From NCBI RefSeq assembly GCF_009363655.1, contig NZ_CP045393.1:1984001-2048000 (forward strand): a stretch of DNA of 64,000 nt, given 5' to 3'. This document shows, piece after piece, positions 34,860-43,560 of the stretch. Source of the stretch: Roseovarius sp. THAF27. Lineage in GTDB: Bacteria; Pseudomonadota; Alphaproteobacteria; Rhodobacterales; Rhodobacteraceae. The position numbers and the translations under genes were made by a program. The notes under the pieces are model-generated. The model worked only from the letters and a program-made list of their open reading frames with translations, made no database searches and was not told the DNA's origin. Position 1 is the stretch's first letter. Every line of letters begins with the position of its first letter.

Positions 34860-36785
34860 GTGACACGCCCCCAGACCCCCTTGCTGGACACCGTTTCCAG
34901 CCCTGCCGATCTCAAGCGCTTTTCCGATGCCGAGCTGCGCCAGCTGGCCGACGAATTGCGTACCGAGACCATCGCGGCAGTCTCCGAGACCGGCGGGCAC
35001 CTTGGCGCGGGCCTTGGCGTAATCGAACTGACGGTGGCGCTGCACCACATCTTCGACGCGCCGCGCGACAAGATCATCTGGGATGTCAGCCACCAGTGCT
35101 ATCCGCACAAGATCCTGACCGGGCGCCGCGACCGTATCCGCACCATTCGGCAGGAGGGGGGCCTCAGCGGCTTCACCAAGCGCTCTGAAAGCCCCTATGA
35201 CCCGTTCGGCGCCGCGCACAGCTCCACCTCGATCTCCGCCGCGCTCGGCTTTGCCGTGGCGCGTGACCTTGGCGGCGCCAGCGAGACCGGCCACGGTGAC
35301 GCTATTGCCGTCATCGGAGACGGCGCGATGTCGGCGGGCATGGCCTTCGAGGCGATGAACCACGCAGGCCACCTGAAAAAGCGCCTGATCGTGATCCTGA
35401 ACGACAACGAGATGTCCATCGCGCCGCCGGTGGGGGCGCTGTCATCCTACCTGTCCCGCCTCTACGCGGGCGAGCCGTTCCAGGAATTCAAGGCCGCCGC
35501 CAAGGGCGCGGTTTCGCTCTTGCCCGAACCGTTCCAGATGGGCGCGAAGCGGGCCAAGGAAGTGCTCAAGGGCATGGCCGTGGGCGGCACCCTGTTCGAG
35601 CAGCTGGGCTTCAGCTATGTCGGACCCATCGACGGGCATGACATGGACCAGCTGCTGCCGGTGCTGCGCACGGTCAAGGCGCGCGCCAGCGGTCCGATCC
35701 TGATCCACATGATCACCAAGAAAGGCAAGGGCTATGCCCCGGCCGAAAGCCGCCGCGACGGCGGGCATGCCACCGCGAAATTCGATGTCACGACCGGCGA
35801 GCAGAAGAAATCGCCCTCGAACGCGCCCAGCTACTCCAAGGTCTTTGCCGAGGCGCTTCTGAAACATGCCGCCGAGGATGACCGCATCTGCGGCGTGACC
35901 GCCGCCATGCCGGACGGTACCGGGCTGGATCTGCTGGAAAAGCGCTATCCGTCGCGCTGCTTCGATGTCGGCATCGCGGAACAACACGCCGTCACGTTTT
36001 CAGCCGGGCTTGCCGCGGGCGGGATGCGGCCGTTCTGCGCGATCTATTCCACCTTTCTGCAACGCGGTTTCGACCAGGTGGTGCACGATGTCGCCATTCA
36101 GCGCCTGCCGGTGCGCTTTGCCATCGACCGCGCGGGGCTGGTGGGGGCCGACGGCGCAACCCATGCCGGCAGCTTCGACGTGGCCTACCTGTCGAACCTG
36201 CCGGGCTTTACCGTGATGGCCGCCGCGGACGAAGCCGAACTGGTGCACATGGTCGCCACCGCCGCGGCCCATGACAGTGGGCCGATCGCATTTCGCTACC
36301 CGCGGGGCGAGGGCGAGGGGGTCACCATGCCCGAACACGGCGAGGTGCTGGAGATTGGCAAGGGTCGCATGATCCGCGAAGGCTCCCGTGTTGCGATATT
36401 GTCTTTCGGCACGCGTCTTGGCGAGGTGATGAAGGCCTGCGAGGGGCTGGGGGCGCGCGGCATCACGCCGACCGTGGCCGATGCGAGGTTCTCGAAACCG
36501 CTGGACACCGACCTGATCGACCAGTTGGCCGCCGATCATGAAGCGCTGATCACCATCGAGGAAGGCGCCATCGGCGGGTTCGGCAGCCATGTTGCACAGC
36601 ACCTGGCCGAGCAGGGCGTGTTCGACGAAGGCTTCAGGTATCGTTCGATGGTCTTGCCCGACATCTTCATCGACCAGGCAACCCCGACCGACATGTACGC
36701 GGTGGCGGGCCTTAACGCCGCGCAGATCGAAGCAAAAGTGCTGGACGTGCTTGGCGTGGGGAATATCGCGGGCAAGCGCGCGTGA
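34860..36785 (+). CDS. dxs: 1-deoxy-D-xylulose-5-phosphate synthase
   Basis: A 641-residue TPP enzyme joining pyruvate and glyceraldehyde-3-phosphate, the first step of the MEP isoprenoid pathway. Landmarks are [15 protein letters not shown], the TPP-binding [18 protein letters not shown], and the transketolase middle domain ([18 protein letters not shown]). Full length. GTG start with AAGGAG 9 bases upstream. Last gene of the xseB-ispA-dxs operon; no strong terminator is visible after it. Confidence 0.97.
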   Translation: MTRPQTPLLDTVSSPADLKRFSDAELRQLADELRTETIAAVSETGGHLGAGLGVIELTVALHHIFDAPRDKIIWDVSHQCYPHKILTGRRDRIRTIRQEGGLSGFTKRSESPYDPFGAAHSSTSISAALGFAVARDLGGASETGHGDAIAVIGDGAMSAGMAFEAMNHAGHLKKRLIVILNDNEMSIAPPVGALSSYLSRLYAGEPFQEFKAAAKGAVSLLPEPFQMGAKRAKEVLKGMAVGGTLFEQLGFSYVGPIDGHDMDQLLPVLRTVKARASGPILIHMITKKGKGYAPAESRRDGGHATAKFDVTTGEQKKSPSNAPSYSKVFAEALLKHAAEDDRICGVTAAMPDGTGLDLLEKRYPSRCFDVGIAEQHAVTFSAGLAAGGMRPFCAIYSTFLQRGFDQVVHDVAIQRLPVRFAIDRAGLVGADGATHAGSFDVAYLSNLPGFTVMAAADEAELVHMVATAAAHDSGPIAFRYPRGEGEGVTMPEHGEVLEIGKGRMIREGSRVAILSFGTRLGEVMKACEGLGARGITPTVADARFSKPLDTDLIDQLAADHEALITIEEGAIGGFGSHVAQHLAEQGVFDEGFRYRSMVLPDIFIDQATPTDMYAVAGLNAAQIEAKVLDVLGVGNIAGKRA

Positions 36786-36800
36786 GAAACGGGCGCGGGA

Positions 36801-36828
36801 ATTTTACCAATTAAATTTTACCAATTAA
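36801..36828. repeat. Exact tandem duplication of a 14-bp AT-rich unit
   Basis: ATTTTACCAATTAA occurs twice without a gap (36801-36814 and 36815-36828) between dxs and the convergent pilin gene. Too short to be a known element; may be slippage or a protein-binding site. Confidence 0.7.
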
Positions 36829-36850
36829 ACAATTCACCTACAGGAAGAAC

Positions 36851-37036
36851 TTAATCTTCCTGGGTGGACTTTACCGATATGCCTTGTTCCAGTGCCCTCG
36901 CCAAGTTGTTGACGCCGCTTTGCGCGTAAGTGATCGCGCCAAGGCACATCCAGGTGATCGCGGCGGCGATCACCATCCATTCGACAGTCACGACGCCGTC
37001 TTCCTCGGCGCAGAAGGTTTTGAAAACGGAAAACAT
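36851..37036 (-). CDS. Flp-type pilin-like small protein 1
   Basis: A 61-residue protein: a short charged leader ending EEDGVVTVEW, a single hydrophobic helix (about 17-40), and a short tail. The G-x-x-T-V-E-W junction with Glu at position 5 of the predicted mature part matches Flp/Fap pilins, cut by TadV-type prepilin peptidases. No tad/cpa assembly genes are in the window. AAGGAAAG precedes the ATG. A tandem relative follows at 37094-37285. Confidence 0.7.
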   Translation of the reverse strand: MFSVFKTFCAEEDGVVTVEWMVIAAAITWMCLGAITYAQSGVNNLARALEQGISVKSTQED

Positions 37037-37093
37037 GGCAGCGACTTTCCTTCGACATTTCATTTCCGGCATTTGGCCGGTTTCAACTCAAAC

Positions 37094-37285
37094 CTATTGG
37101 TCGACCCCTTCGACGGTCTTGCTTCCGACGGATGTCTTGACCGAGTCGGCCAGCCCGAAAGTTCCATCGGCGGCCGTGGCGATCGTCAGGCATCCAAGAC
37201 AGATCACGCTGAACGCCAATACGATCCAGTCAACGCTCACGACGCCGGTATCATCGGTCATGAAGTGTCGTAGATAGCTTGGCAT
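37094..37285 (-). CDS. Flp-type pilin-like small protein 2
   Basis: A 63-residue paralogue of the neighbouring pilin: leader ending TDDTGVVSVDW, hydrophobic helix, then a polar tail. The position-5 acidic residue is Asp instead of Glu. GAGGAAGG lies upstream of the ATG. The 57 bp between the two genes lacks a terminator, so they are probably cotranscribed. Confidence 0.65.
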   Translation of the reverse strand: MPSYLRHFMTDDTGVVSVDWIVLAFSVICLGCLTIATAADGTFGLADSVKTSVGSKTVEGVDQ

Positions 37286-37724
37286 ATGTGGCCGGCCTTC
37301 CTCGTTTCGTGGTCTTGAGACGCGGCAGCAGCGCCGCACCTCGGTTAACGAAATCTAAAATCGACGCCAAATGGGGCGGAAATGAGGCAAATGGGGCGAA
37401 AGCGCGGTTCTGGCGCTTCGGAACGCCGAATTCGCGCCGTTTTTCGCCGATCAAAGTTGTCAATCGAGGCCGAGGTTCGAAACTGTAAACCGTGGTGAAA
37501 CAACAGGGGCAATTCAGGCGGCCAAAAGCCCTTTGTTCGCCGCATTGTTCGAATCGAAGTTAACGCACCCCGACACCACCCTGCCAAGTCAGCGCAGCCG
37601 TCTGTCGGGTGGCCGCTTTGCGCTTTGATTTCTTACGTCCGCACGCTGTTGACGCCGTGAGTTTCAGGTTCAACACCGATCTGGGGTCCCTTCATGAGGA
37701 CTACGACCGGGCCCGCGGGACGGC
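37286..37724. other. 439-bp spacer between the pilin-like and GlxA-type genes
   Basis: No credible gene. An AAATGGGGCG motif is repeated (near 37369 and 37389), and two TTAAC half-sites occur near 37345 and 37560. One reads TTAA-N7-TAAA, one base off the CtrA consensus. No terminator was found. Confidence 0.4.
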
Positions 37725-38732
37725 TCACACCGAAAGCCGAGCCGCCTGACTGCCGCGCTCGCGATAGGGCGTGGTGTTGTAATGCGAGCGGTAGCATTTC
37801 GAGAAATGCGAGGGCGAGGCGAAACCGCAGGCCAGCGCCACGTTGATCACCGTCATGTCGGTTTGCATCAGCAGGTTCCGGGCCTTTTGCAGGCGCAGTT
37901 CCATGTAGTACCGCTTGGGCGACCGGTTCAGGTAGCGCCGGAACAGCCGCTCCAGCTGCCGCGTGGACATGGCAACCTGCTTGGCCAAGATCGCCGGGCT
38001 GATCGGCTCTTCGATATTACTTTCCATCATCTGGATGACCTGGCTCAACTTGGGGTGCCGGACCCCGATGCGCGTGGGGACGGACAGCCGCTGCGTGTCC
38101 TGGTCGGTTCGGATCGAGGAATAGATCATCTGGTCGGCGACCGCGTTGGCCAACTGCTCGCCGTGGTCGTCGGCGATGAGTTTCAGCATCAGGTCGATGG
38201 ACGAGGTACCGCCCGCCGTGGACATGCGGTTGCCGTCCACGACGAAAACCGACTTGGTCAGTTCGACCTCGTCGAACTCCTCGACAAAGCTGTCGTGGTT
38301 TTCCCAGTGAATCGTCGCGCGTTTGCCATCCAGCAGACCGGCCTTGGCCATGACGTAGGACGCGGTGCAAAGCCCGCCGATCCGCGGTCCCCGACGCGCC
38401 TCGCGTCGCAGCCAGTTCAGCAGCTTCTTGGTCGCCGCTTTCTGGATATCGGACCCGCCACAGAGCAGCACGACGTCCTCGCGGCGCAATTCGTCCAGAT
38501 CGATGTCCACCTTGAACCGCGAGCCGGCAGAGCACGACACAGTGCCGTCTTCATCGGCCTCGCCCGACATCACCCATTCATACAGGGTTTCACCGGCCAT
38601 GCGGTTCGCAATACGAAGACAATCCAGCGCCGAGGCAAAACTCAGCAGCGTGAAATTCTCCAGCAATACGAAAACGAAACGCTTCGGACCAGACGTGGCG
38701 TCGCCGCTCGTTTTTTTCGCTTCCGCGCGCAT
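37725..38732 (-). CDS. GlxA-family (DJ-1/PfpI + AraC) transcriptional regulator
   Basis: A 335-residue regulator. Residues about 18-200 are a DJ-1/PfpI-like domain (GGLCTASYVMAKAGLLDGK, then ATIHWENHDSF). The C-terminal 100 residues are a double helix-turn-helix of the AraC type (SPAILAKQVAMSTRQLERLF and VALACGFASPSHFSKCYR). The subfamily includes GbdR, which senses glycine betaine or dimethylglycine in Pseudomonas. An MttB-type gene is in the window but far away, so no target can be named. Confidence 0.88.
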   Translation of the reverse strand: MRAEAKKTSGDATSGPKRFVFVLLENFTLLSFASALDCLRIANRMAGETLYEWVMSGEADEDGTVSCSAGSRFKVDIDLDELRREDVVLLCGGSDIQKAATKKLLNWLRREARRGPRIGGLCTASYVMAKAGLLDGKRATIHWENHDSFVEEFDEVELTKSVFVVDGNRMSTAGGTSSIDLMLKLIADDHGEQLANAVADQMIYSSIRTDQDTQRLSVPTRIGVRHPKLSQVIQMMESNIEEPISPAILAKQVAMSTRQLERLFRRYLNRSPKRYYMELRLQKARNLLMQTDMTVINVALACGFASPSHFSKCYRSHYNTTPYRERGSQAARLSV

Positions 38733-38900
38733 GTTCGCTACTCCCTGCGCAGTGGCGTATCGGTCAGGTCTTCCACGAAAACCCTGAGGTTGGCAAGAGA
38801 GCCGCAGTCAATTTCCGACATATTCCGTCGAACCTGTATGGTGTCCGGGGGTCGGCTTTAGTATAGACGGGTCTCGAAACTCGATGAGCGGAGAGAAAAG

Positions 38901-40271
38901 ATGAGCAATTGGCAGAAGTCTGACTGGCGCAGCAAGCCGCGGATCCAGATGCCCGACTATACCGATGCAGAAGCCCTGCAGGCGGTCGAGTCGAAGCTTT
39001 CCAAGTACCCGCCGCTGGTGTTTGCAGGAGAGGCCAGGCGTTTGAAGAAACAGCTTGGCGCGGCATCGCGGGGCGAGGCTTTCCTTTTGCAGGGCGGTGA
39101 TTGTGCCGAGGCGTTCGATCAGTTCTCGGCCGACGCGATCCGCGACACGTTCAAGGTGATGCTGCAAATGGCGATGGTGCTGACCTATGGTGCCAAGGTG
39201 CCGGTGATCAAGGTCGGGCGCATGGCCGGCCAGTTCGCCAAGCCCCGGTCTGCCCCGACCGAGGTCGTCGGCGGTGTGGAACTGCCCAGCTACCGCGGAG
39301 ACATCATCAACGAGCTGGCCTTCACGCCCGAGGCGCGCATCCCCGATCCGGCGAAGATGCTTCAGGCCTACACGCAGGCGGCGGCCACGCTGAACCTGAT
39401 ACGGGCCTTCTCGACCGGCGGGTATGCTGACGTGAACCAGGTGCACGCATGGACGCTGGGCTTTACCGACGGCGAAAAGGCGGAGCGCTATCGCGAGATG
39501 GCGTCGCGGATTTCCGACACGCTGGATTTCATGCGCGCCGCGGGCGTCGACAGCACCAGCGCGCACACGCTGCACACGGTGGAGTTCTACACCTCGCATG
39601 AAAGCCTGCTGCTGGAATACGAGGAGGCGCTGGCTCGCGTCGACTCGACCTCGGGCAACTGGCTGGCGGGGTCTGGCCACATGCTGTGGATCGGCGACCG
39701 CACGCGCCAGCCGGACGGGGCGCATGTGGAGTTCCTGAGCGGTGTTCTGAACCCGATCGGGCTGAAATGCGGTCCGTCCATGGAAGAGGACGACCTGAAA
39801 AAGCTGCTGGCCAAGCTGAACCCCGAGAACGAGGCCGGACGGCTGACGCTGATCGCGCGGTTCGGTGCGGGCAAGGCGGGGGAGCATCTGCCGCGCCTGA
39901 TCAAGACCGTGCGCGAAGAGGGCGCCAACGTGACTTGGGTCTGCGACCCGATGCATGGCAACACGATCAAGTCGGCCTCGGGCTACAAGACGCGCCCCTT
40001 CGACAGCGTCCTGCGCGAAGTGCAGGAGTTCTTCGGCGTGCACCGGGCCGAGGGCACCATCCCCGGCGGCGTGCATTTCGAGATGACCGGACAGGACGTG
40101 ACCGAATGCACCGGCGGCGTGCGGGCCGTCACCGAAGAGGACCTGTCGGACCGTTACCACACGGCCTGTGACCCGAGGCTCAATGCCTCGCAGGCGCTGG
40201 AACTGGCCTTCCTCGTGGCACAGCAACTGTCGGACCTGCGCGAAAGCCGGGCCGAGCAAAAGGTCGGCTGA
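38901..40271 (+). CDS. 3-deoxy-7-phosphoheptulonate synthase, class II
   Basis: A 456-residue DAHP synthase of the class II (plant/actinobacterial) type: [11 protein letters not shown] with the metal-binding Cys, [12 protein letters not shown], and [18 protein letters not shown] with the His/Glu metal ligands. It condenses PEP with erythrose-4-phosphate, the first step of aromatic amino-acid synthesis. Full length. GGAGAGAAAAG precedes the ATG, and a terminator follows. Not linked to other shikimate genes here; aroQ is about 11.5 kb away. Confidence 0.96.
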   Translation: MSNWQKSDWRSKPRIQMPDYTDAEALQAVESKLSKYPPLVFAGEARRLKKQLGAASRGEAFLLQGGDCAEAFDQFSADAIRDTFKVMLQMAMVLTYGAKVPVIKVGRMAGQFAKPRSAPTEVVGGVELPSYRGDIINELAFTPEARIPDPAKMLQAYTQAAATLNLIRAFSTGGYADVNQVHAWTLGFTDGEKAERYREMASRISDTLDFMRAAGVDSTSAHTLHTVEFYTSHESLLLEYEEALARVDSTSGNWLAGSGHMLWIGDRTRQPDGAHVEFLSGVLNPIGLKCGPSMEEDDLKKLLAKLNPENEAGRLTLIARFGAGKAGEHLPRLIKTVREEGANVTWVCDPMHGNTIKSASGYKTRPFDSVLREVQEFFGVHRAEGTIPGGVHFEMTGQDVTECTGGVRAVTEEDLSDRYHTACDPRLNASQALELAFLVAQQLSDLRESRAEQKVG

Positions 40272-40292
40272 ACCGCCTCGAGACGGAAACGG

Positions 40293-40323
40293 AAAAGGCC
40301 GGCGCAGACGCGTCGGCCTTTTT
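40293..40323 (+). terminator. Terminator of the DAHP synthase gene
   Basis: Arms AAAAGGCCG (40293-40301) and CGGCCTTTT (40314-40322) with a 12-base loop and T-run, 22 bp after the stop codon. Confidence 0.85.
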
Positions 40324-40415
40324 GCGTGGAGCATCGGGCAAACGGCCGCAACACGCCGTTCGCCTTCGGTTACCGAAGACGTTGGAGGGGTCCGTCTGTC
40401 GCCGTCAGCGCGGCG

Positions 40416-40532
40416 TCAGAACCAGCTTTGCACGCCGCGCGATGCGCCGGAGATGTCCCGGCCGACACCCTCGATCGTGGCACAGCCCGACAGGGCCGCG
40501 GCGATCAGCGTGAAAACAGCGATTTTCCTCAT
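40416..40532 (-). CDS. Entericidin A/B-like small lipoprotein
   Basis: A 38-residue gene on the minus strand: ATG at 40530-40532, a lipoprotein signal with lipobox LSGC (C17), then the short polar tail ATIEGVGRDISGASRG typical of entericidins, ending at TGA 40416-40418. In enteric bacteria entericidin B is a stress-linked cell-envelope lipoprotein; in alphaproteobacteria the family is common but its role is unclear. The Shine-Dalgarno is weak. It lies 28 bp after the stop of the peptide-binding protein gene start region, on the same strand as that gene. Confidence 0.8.
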   Translation of the reverse strand: MRKIAVFTLIAAALSGCATIEGVGRDISGASRGVQSWF

Positions 40533-40560
40533 GATATCTGCTCGATTGTTACTGTCGTTT

Positions 40561-42393
40561 TTATTTTTCATTTGCCTCTGACCACCAGACCTCGGGGAGG
40601 AACCAGATCCCGTCCCCGTAGACCGGCAGTCGGTCAGCAGGATATTTTAAGTGGCTGAGATGCGCAATCCGGCCGACGGCATACTCGTGGATCGGAATGA
40701 CATAGCGACCTGAAATCAACACCCGGTCCAGCGCCCGCACCGCGGCGGTGAAGTCTTCGCGGCTGGTGGCGTTGAGCATCGTGTCGATCATCGCCTCGGC
40801 GGCGGGGGATTTCATGCCCATGACGTTCCGGCTGCCGGGAATGTCGGCATACTCGGCGCCCCAGTAGTAGATCTGCTCGTTCCCGGGGCTGAGCGAGAAG
40901 GCGCGGCGAAAGAAGGTGAGGTCGAAATCGAAATTCTGCTCGCGCTCGTTATACTGGGCGGGGTCTGTCGTCTCGATCGCCAGGTCGATGCCCAGCCGTT
41001 CCAGCGCCTGAGCGTAGATTTCCATGTAGGTGGCGGCCTGCTGCAACAGGCCGTCCTGCCGCAAGAGCACGGTCAGGTTCAGCGGAGCGCCCTCGGCATT
41101 GCGCAACTCGCCATCCACGACGGTCCAGCCGGCCTCGTTCAGCAGGTTCATCGCCTTGCGGATGTTGCCACGGTTGCGCTTGGTGCCGTCTCCTTCGGGC
41201 ACGGTGTAGCCTTCGAGCGCGCCGGGCAGAAGCGTGTCGGCGTAAGGCTCCAGAAGCTCCCGCACGCGGCCCGAAGCCGGGCCGTCTCGCATACCCAATT
41301 CCGAGCCCGAGAAATACGAGGTGATGCGCGGCTGGCGCCCGCCGGTGAGCGTGTCGTTGATATACTCGAAATTGAAGGCCAGGATCAGCGCCTCGCGCAC
41401 GCGCCAGTCATCGAGCGGCGCGCGGCGGGTGTTGAAAACGAAGCCGGTCATGCCCGAGGGCGTGCCCTGCGGAATTTCCGACAGGGTGACGGCGCCGGAC
41501 TGAACGGCGGGGAAGTTATACTGCGACGCCCATTTCTCGGCATTCAACTCGCGGACGTAGGAAATGGCTTGGGCCTTGAAGGCCTCTTTCAGCACCGCAT
41601 CGTCGCCGTAGAACTCGATACGGATTTCGTCGAAATTGTTGGTGCCGCGCCGGAAGGCCAGGTCCTTGCCCCAGTAATCGGGGTTGCGCCGCAGGGTCAC
41701 GTGACGCCCGACCTCGTAATTCTCGACCACGTAGGGCGACGAGCCGATGGGCACGTCGGCCAGCGCGGCCTCGGAGAAGTCCTTGCCCTCCCATTGGGCC
41801 TTTTTCAGGATCGGGCGCAGGCCGGCGATGAGGGCCAGTTCGCGGTCCTCGGTGTTGAAGGTCAGCCGGACGCTGCGCGGGCCGGTCGCTTCGATCTTTT
41901 CGACCTTCTGCCAGAAGCCGCGATAGCGCCCGTGGCCTTCCGTGCCGATGGTCTCGTACGACCAGATCACGTCGTCGACCGTGACGGGGGTGCCGTCGGA
42001 GAACGCGGCCTCTTCGCGCAGGGTGAATTCGACCCAGTCGCGGTCGGGGCCGGTCTCGACCGATTCGGCCAGAAGACCGTAGAGCGAGAAGGGTTCGTCA
42101 TAGGATCGCCCCATGAGCGACTCGTGCGTGAGGTAGCGCAACTGCCAAGGCGGCTCGCCTTTCTGGACGAAAGGATTGAGGCTGTCGAAGCTGCCGACGT
42201 TGCCGCTGACCAGCCGGCCGCCCTTGGGCGCGTCGGGGTTGGCATAGGGCAGGGACACGAAATCTGGGGGCAGGGCGGGGTCGCCGTACATAGCTATGCC
42301 ATGCGAAGGCTCGGCAACGCCCGGATTGGCCGCAAAACCAGCGGCAAGAATCGCGATTGCGCGCAGCGCGCGGTGGAAAAATTCTGGTCCCAT
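40561..42393 (-). CDS. ABC transporter substrate-binding protein (SBP_bac_5, oligopeptide type)
   Basis: A 610-residue periplasmic protein. The signal peptide ends near AANPGVAE (about 27). The mature part has the family 5 pattern: LPYANPDAPKGGRLVSGNVG at the start, WVEFTLREEAAFSDGTPVT and DDVIWSYETI near residue 150. It resembles the YejA/OppA group for peptides or peptide-like compounds. No permease or ATPase genes are adjacent, so it is orphaned here. The small entericidin-like gene follows it on the same strand. Confidence 0.9.
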   Translation of the reverse strand: MGPEFFHRALRAIAILAAGFAANPGVAEPSHGIAMYGDPALPPDFVSLPYANPDAPKGGRLVSGNVGSFDSLNPFVQKGEPPWQLRYLTHESLMGRSYDEPFSLYGLLAESVETGPDRDWVEFTLREEAAFSDGTPVTVDDVIWSYETIGTEGHGRYRGFWQKVEKIEATGPRSVRLTFNTEDRELALIAGLRPILKKAQWEGKDFSEAALADVPIGSSPYVVENYEVGRHVTLRRNPDYWGKDLAFRRGTNNFDEIRIEFYGDDAVLKEAFKAQAISYVRELNAEKWASQYNFPAVQSGAVTLSEIPQGTPSGMTGFVFNTRRAPLDDWRVREALILAFNFEYINDTLTGGRQPRITSYFSGSELGMRDGPASGRVRELLEPYADTLLPGALEGYTVPEGDGTKRNRGNIRKAMNLLNEAGWTVVDGELRNAEGAPLNLTVLLRQDGLLQQAATYMEIYAQALERLGIDLAIETTDPAQYNEREQNFDFDLTFFRRAFSLSPGNEQIYYWGAEYADIPGSRNVMGMKSPAAEAMIDTMLNATSREDFTAAVRALDRVLISGRYVIPIHEYAVGRIAHLSHLKYPADRLPVYGDGIWFLPEVWWSEANEK

Positions 42394-42473
42394 TTGGGCA
42401 ACAATCCTGCTCAGGCCTTATTTGTCTGACCAACGACGTTAAAGGCGGATTTACGTCTTTTCAAACTTTTAGC

Positions 42474-42502
42474 TTGGATCATCACGGCGAATTGCGTATA
42501 AA
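42474..42502 (+). promoter_or_regulatory. Promoter of putative small RNA C
   Basis: TTGGAT (42474-42479), exactly 17 bp, TATAAA (42497-42502), with expected transcription start near 42509. Confidence 0.55.
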
Positions 42503-42508
42503 GGGTGC

Positions 42509-42584
42509 ACTGCTCGATAGGTTTCTTGCCTGTATGAAACCTGCCTCAATAACTTAACGCCGGCCTTGTGCCGGCGTTTTTTTT
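42509..42584 (+). ncRNA. Putative small RNA C
   Basis: Starting about 7 bases after a good -10 box, the sequence forms a 7-bp hairpin (AGGTTTC 42519-42525 with GAAACCT 42536-42542), a linker CAATAACTT, and a perfect 9-bp terminator stem (AACGCCGGC 42556-42564 and GCCGGCGTT 42570-42578) followed by eight T's. The RNA would be about 76 nt with no frame. A role as a leader attenuator for bdhA, 134 bp downstream, is possible, but no antiterminator pairing is evident. Confidence 0.55.
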
Positions 42585-42717
42585 ACGCGAACGGCAGTTT
42601 TTTCTCAACATCGCAAACATGCGCCCATAGGCGCCGAAACCCGTGTATGGCAGGTTTTCAACGACCCGCGAAACGCGCTAGGTCTGGCGCGAAAGTTTAA
42701 CAGGAAGGTGCTGCACC

Positions 42718-43491
42718 ATGTCTCTCGCCGGAAAAACCGCCATCGTCACCGGATCGACCTCGGGAATCGGTCTTGGAATCGCCACCTCCCTGGCCGAGGC
42801 CGGAGCGCGCGTCGTGCTGAACGGTCGGGCCGCGCGGGACGAGAATTACGAGATAGCGGAAAAAATTCGTAAAGATACCGGCGCGGAGGTCGAATTCATC
42901 GCCGCGGACATGAGCGACCCGGAGGCCTGCCGGAAGCTGATCGAAGAGGCGGGTGACTGCGATATCCTGGTGAACAACGCCGGTGTGCAGCACGTGGCGG
43001 GCATCCCGGATTTCCCGGTCGAGAAATGGGACCAGATCATCGCCGTGAACCTGAGTTCCGCCTTTCACACCACCGCCGCCGCCCTGCCGGTGATGCGCGA
43101 ACGGGGCTGGGGCCGGGTGATCAACATTGCCAGTGCCCATGGCCTGACCGCGAGCCCGTTCAAATCGGCCTATGTGGCCGCCAAGCACGGCATCGTCGGC
43201 CTGACCAAGGTGACGGCGCTGGAGACCGCGGAGGAGCCGATCACCTGCAACGCGATCTGCCCCGGTTACGTGATGACGCCGCTGGTCGAAAAGCAGATCC
43301 CGGACACGATGGAGAAATACGGCATGGGCCGCGAGGAGGTGATCCGCGAGGTGATCCTGGAGCGCCAGCCGTCCAAGCAGATGGCGACGGTGGAACAGAT
43401 GGGCGGCACGACGGTCTTTCTGTGCTCGCCGTCGGCCGAGCAGATCACCGGCACGACCATCAGCGTGGATGGCGGCTGGACGGCGCTGTGA
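42718..43491 (+). CDS. bdhA: 3-hydroxybutyrate dehydrogenase
   Basis: A 257-residue short-chain dehydrogenase: NAD motif TGSTSGIGLGIA near the N-terminus, NNAGVQHV, and the catalytic Tyr-x3-Lys in SAYVAAKHG. The segments GYVMTPLVEKQIPD and the C-terminal SVDGGWTAL match 3-hydroxybutyrate dehydrogenase, which oxidises the product of poly-hydroxybutyrate breakdown to acetoacetate. The ATG follows CAGGAAGG. The patatin gene is 69 bp downstream on the same strand. Confidence 0.92.
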   Translation: MSLAGKTAIVTGSTSGIGLGIATSLAEAGARVVLNGRAARDENYEIAEKIRKDTGAEVEFIAADMSDPEACRKLIEEAGDCDILVNNAGVQHVAGIPDFPVEKWDQIIAVNLSSAFHTTAAALPVMRERGWGRVINIASAHGLTASPFKSAYVAAKHGIVGLTKVTALETAEEPITCNAICPGYVMTPLVEKQIPDTMEKYGMGREEVIREVILERQPSKQMATVEQMGGTTVFLCSPSAEQITGTTISVDGGWTAL

Positions 43492-43500
43492 TCGGGCCAT

Positions 43501-43552
43501 CCGAGGGGCCAGCCCCTCGGGCTCCCCGGGATATTTGAAGCCAGAGGAAGAG
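43501..43552. repeat. GGGATATTT...GAGGAAGAG element, copy 2; supplies the patatin gene's ribosome binding site
   Basis: An 8-bp hairpin (CCGAGGGG and CCCCTCGG, 43501-43508 and 43513-43520, loop CCAG) is followed by CCCCGGGATATTTG and GCCAGAGGAAGAG. The GAGGAAGAG ends 9 bp before the GTG start of the patatin gene, so here the repeat provides the Shine-Dalgarno site. Confidence 0.75.
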
Positions 43553-43560
43553 AGCGTGAC

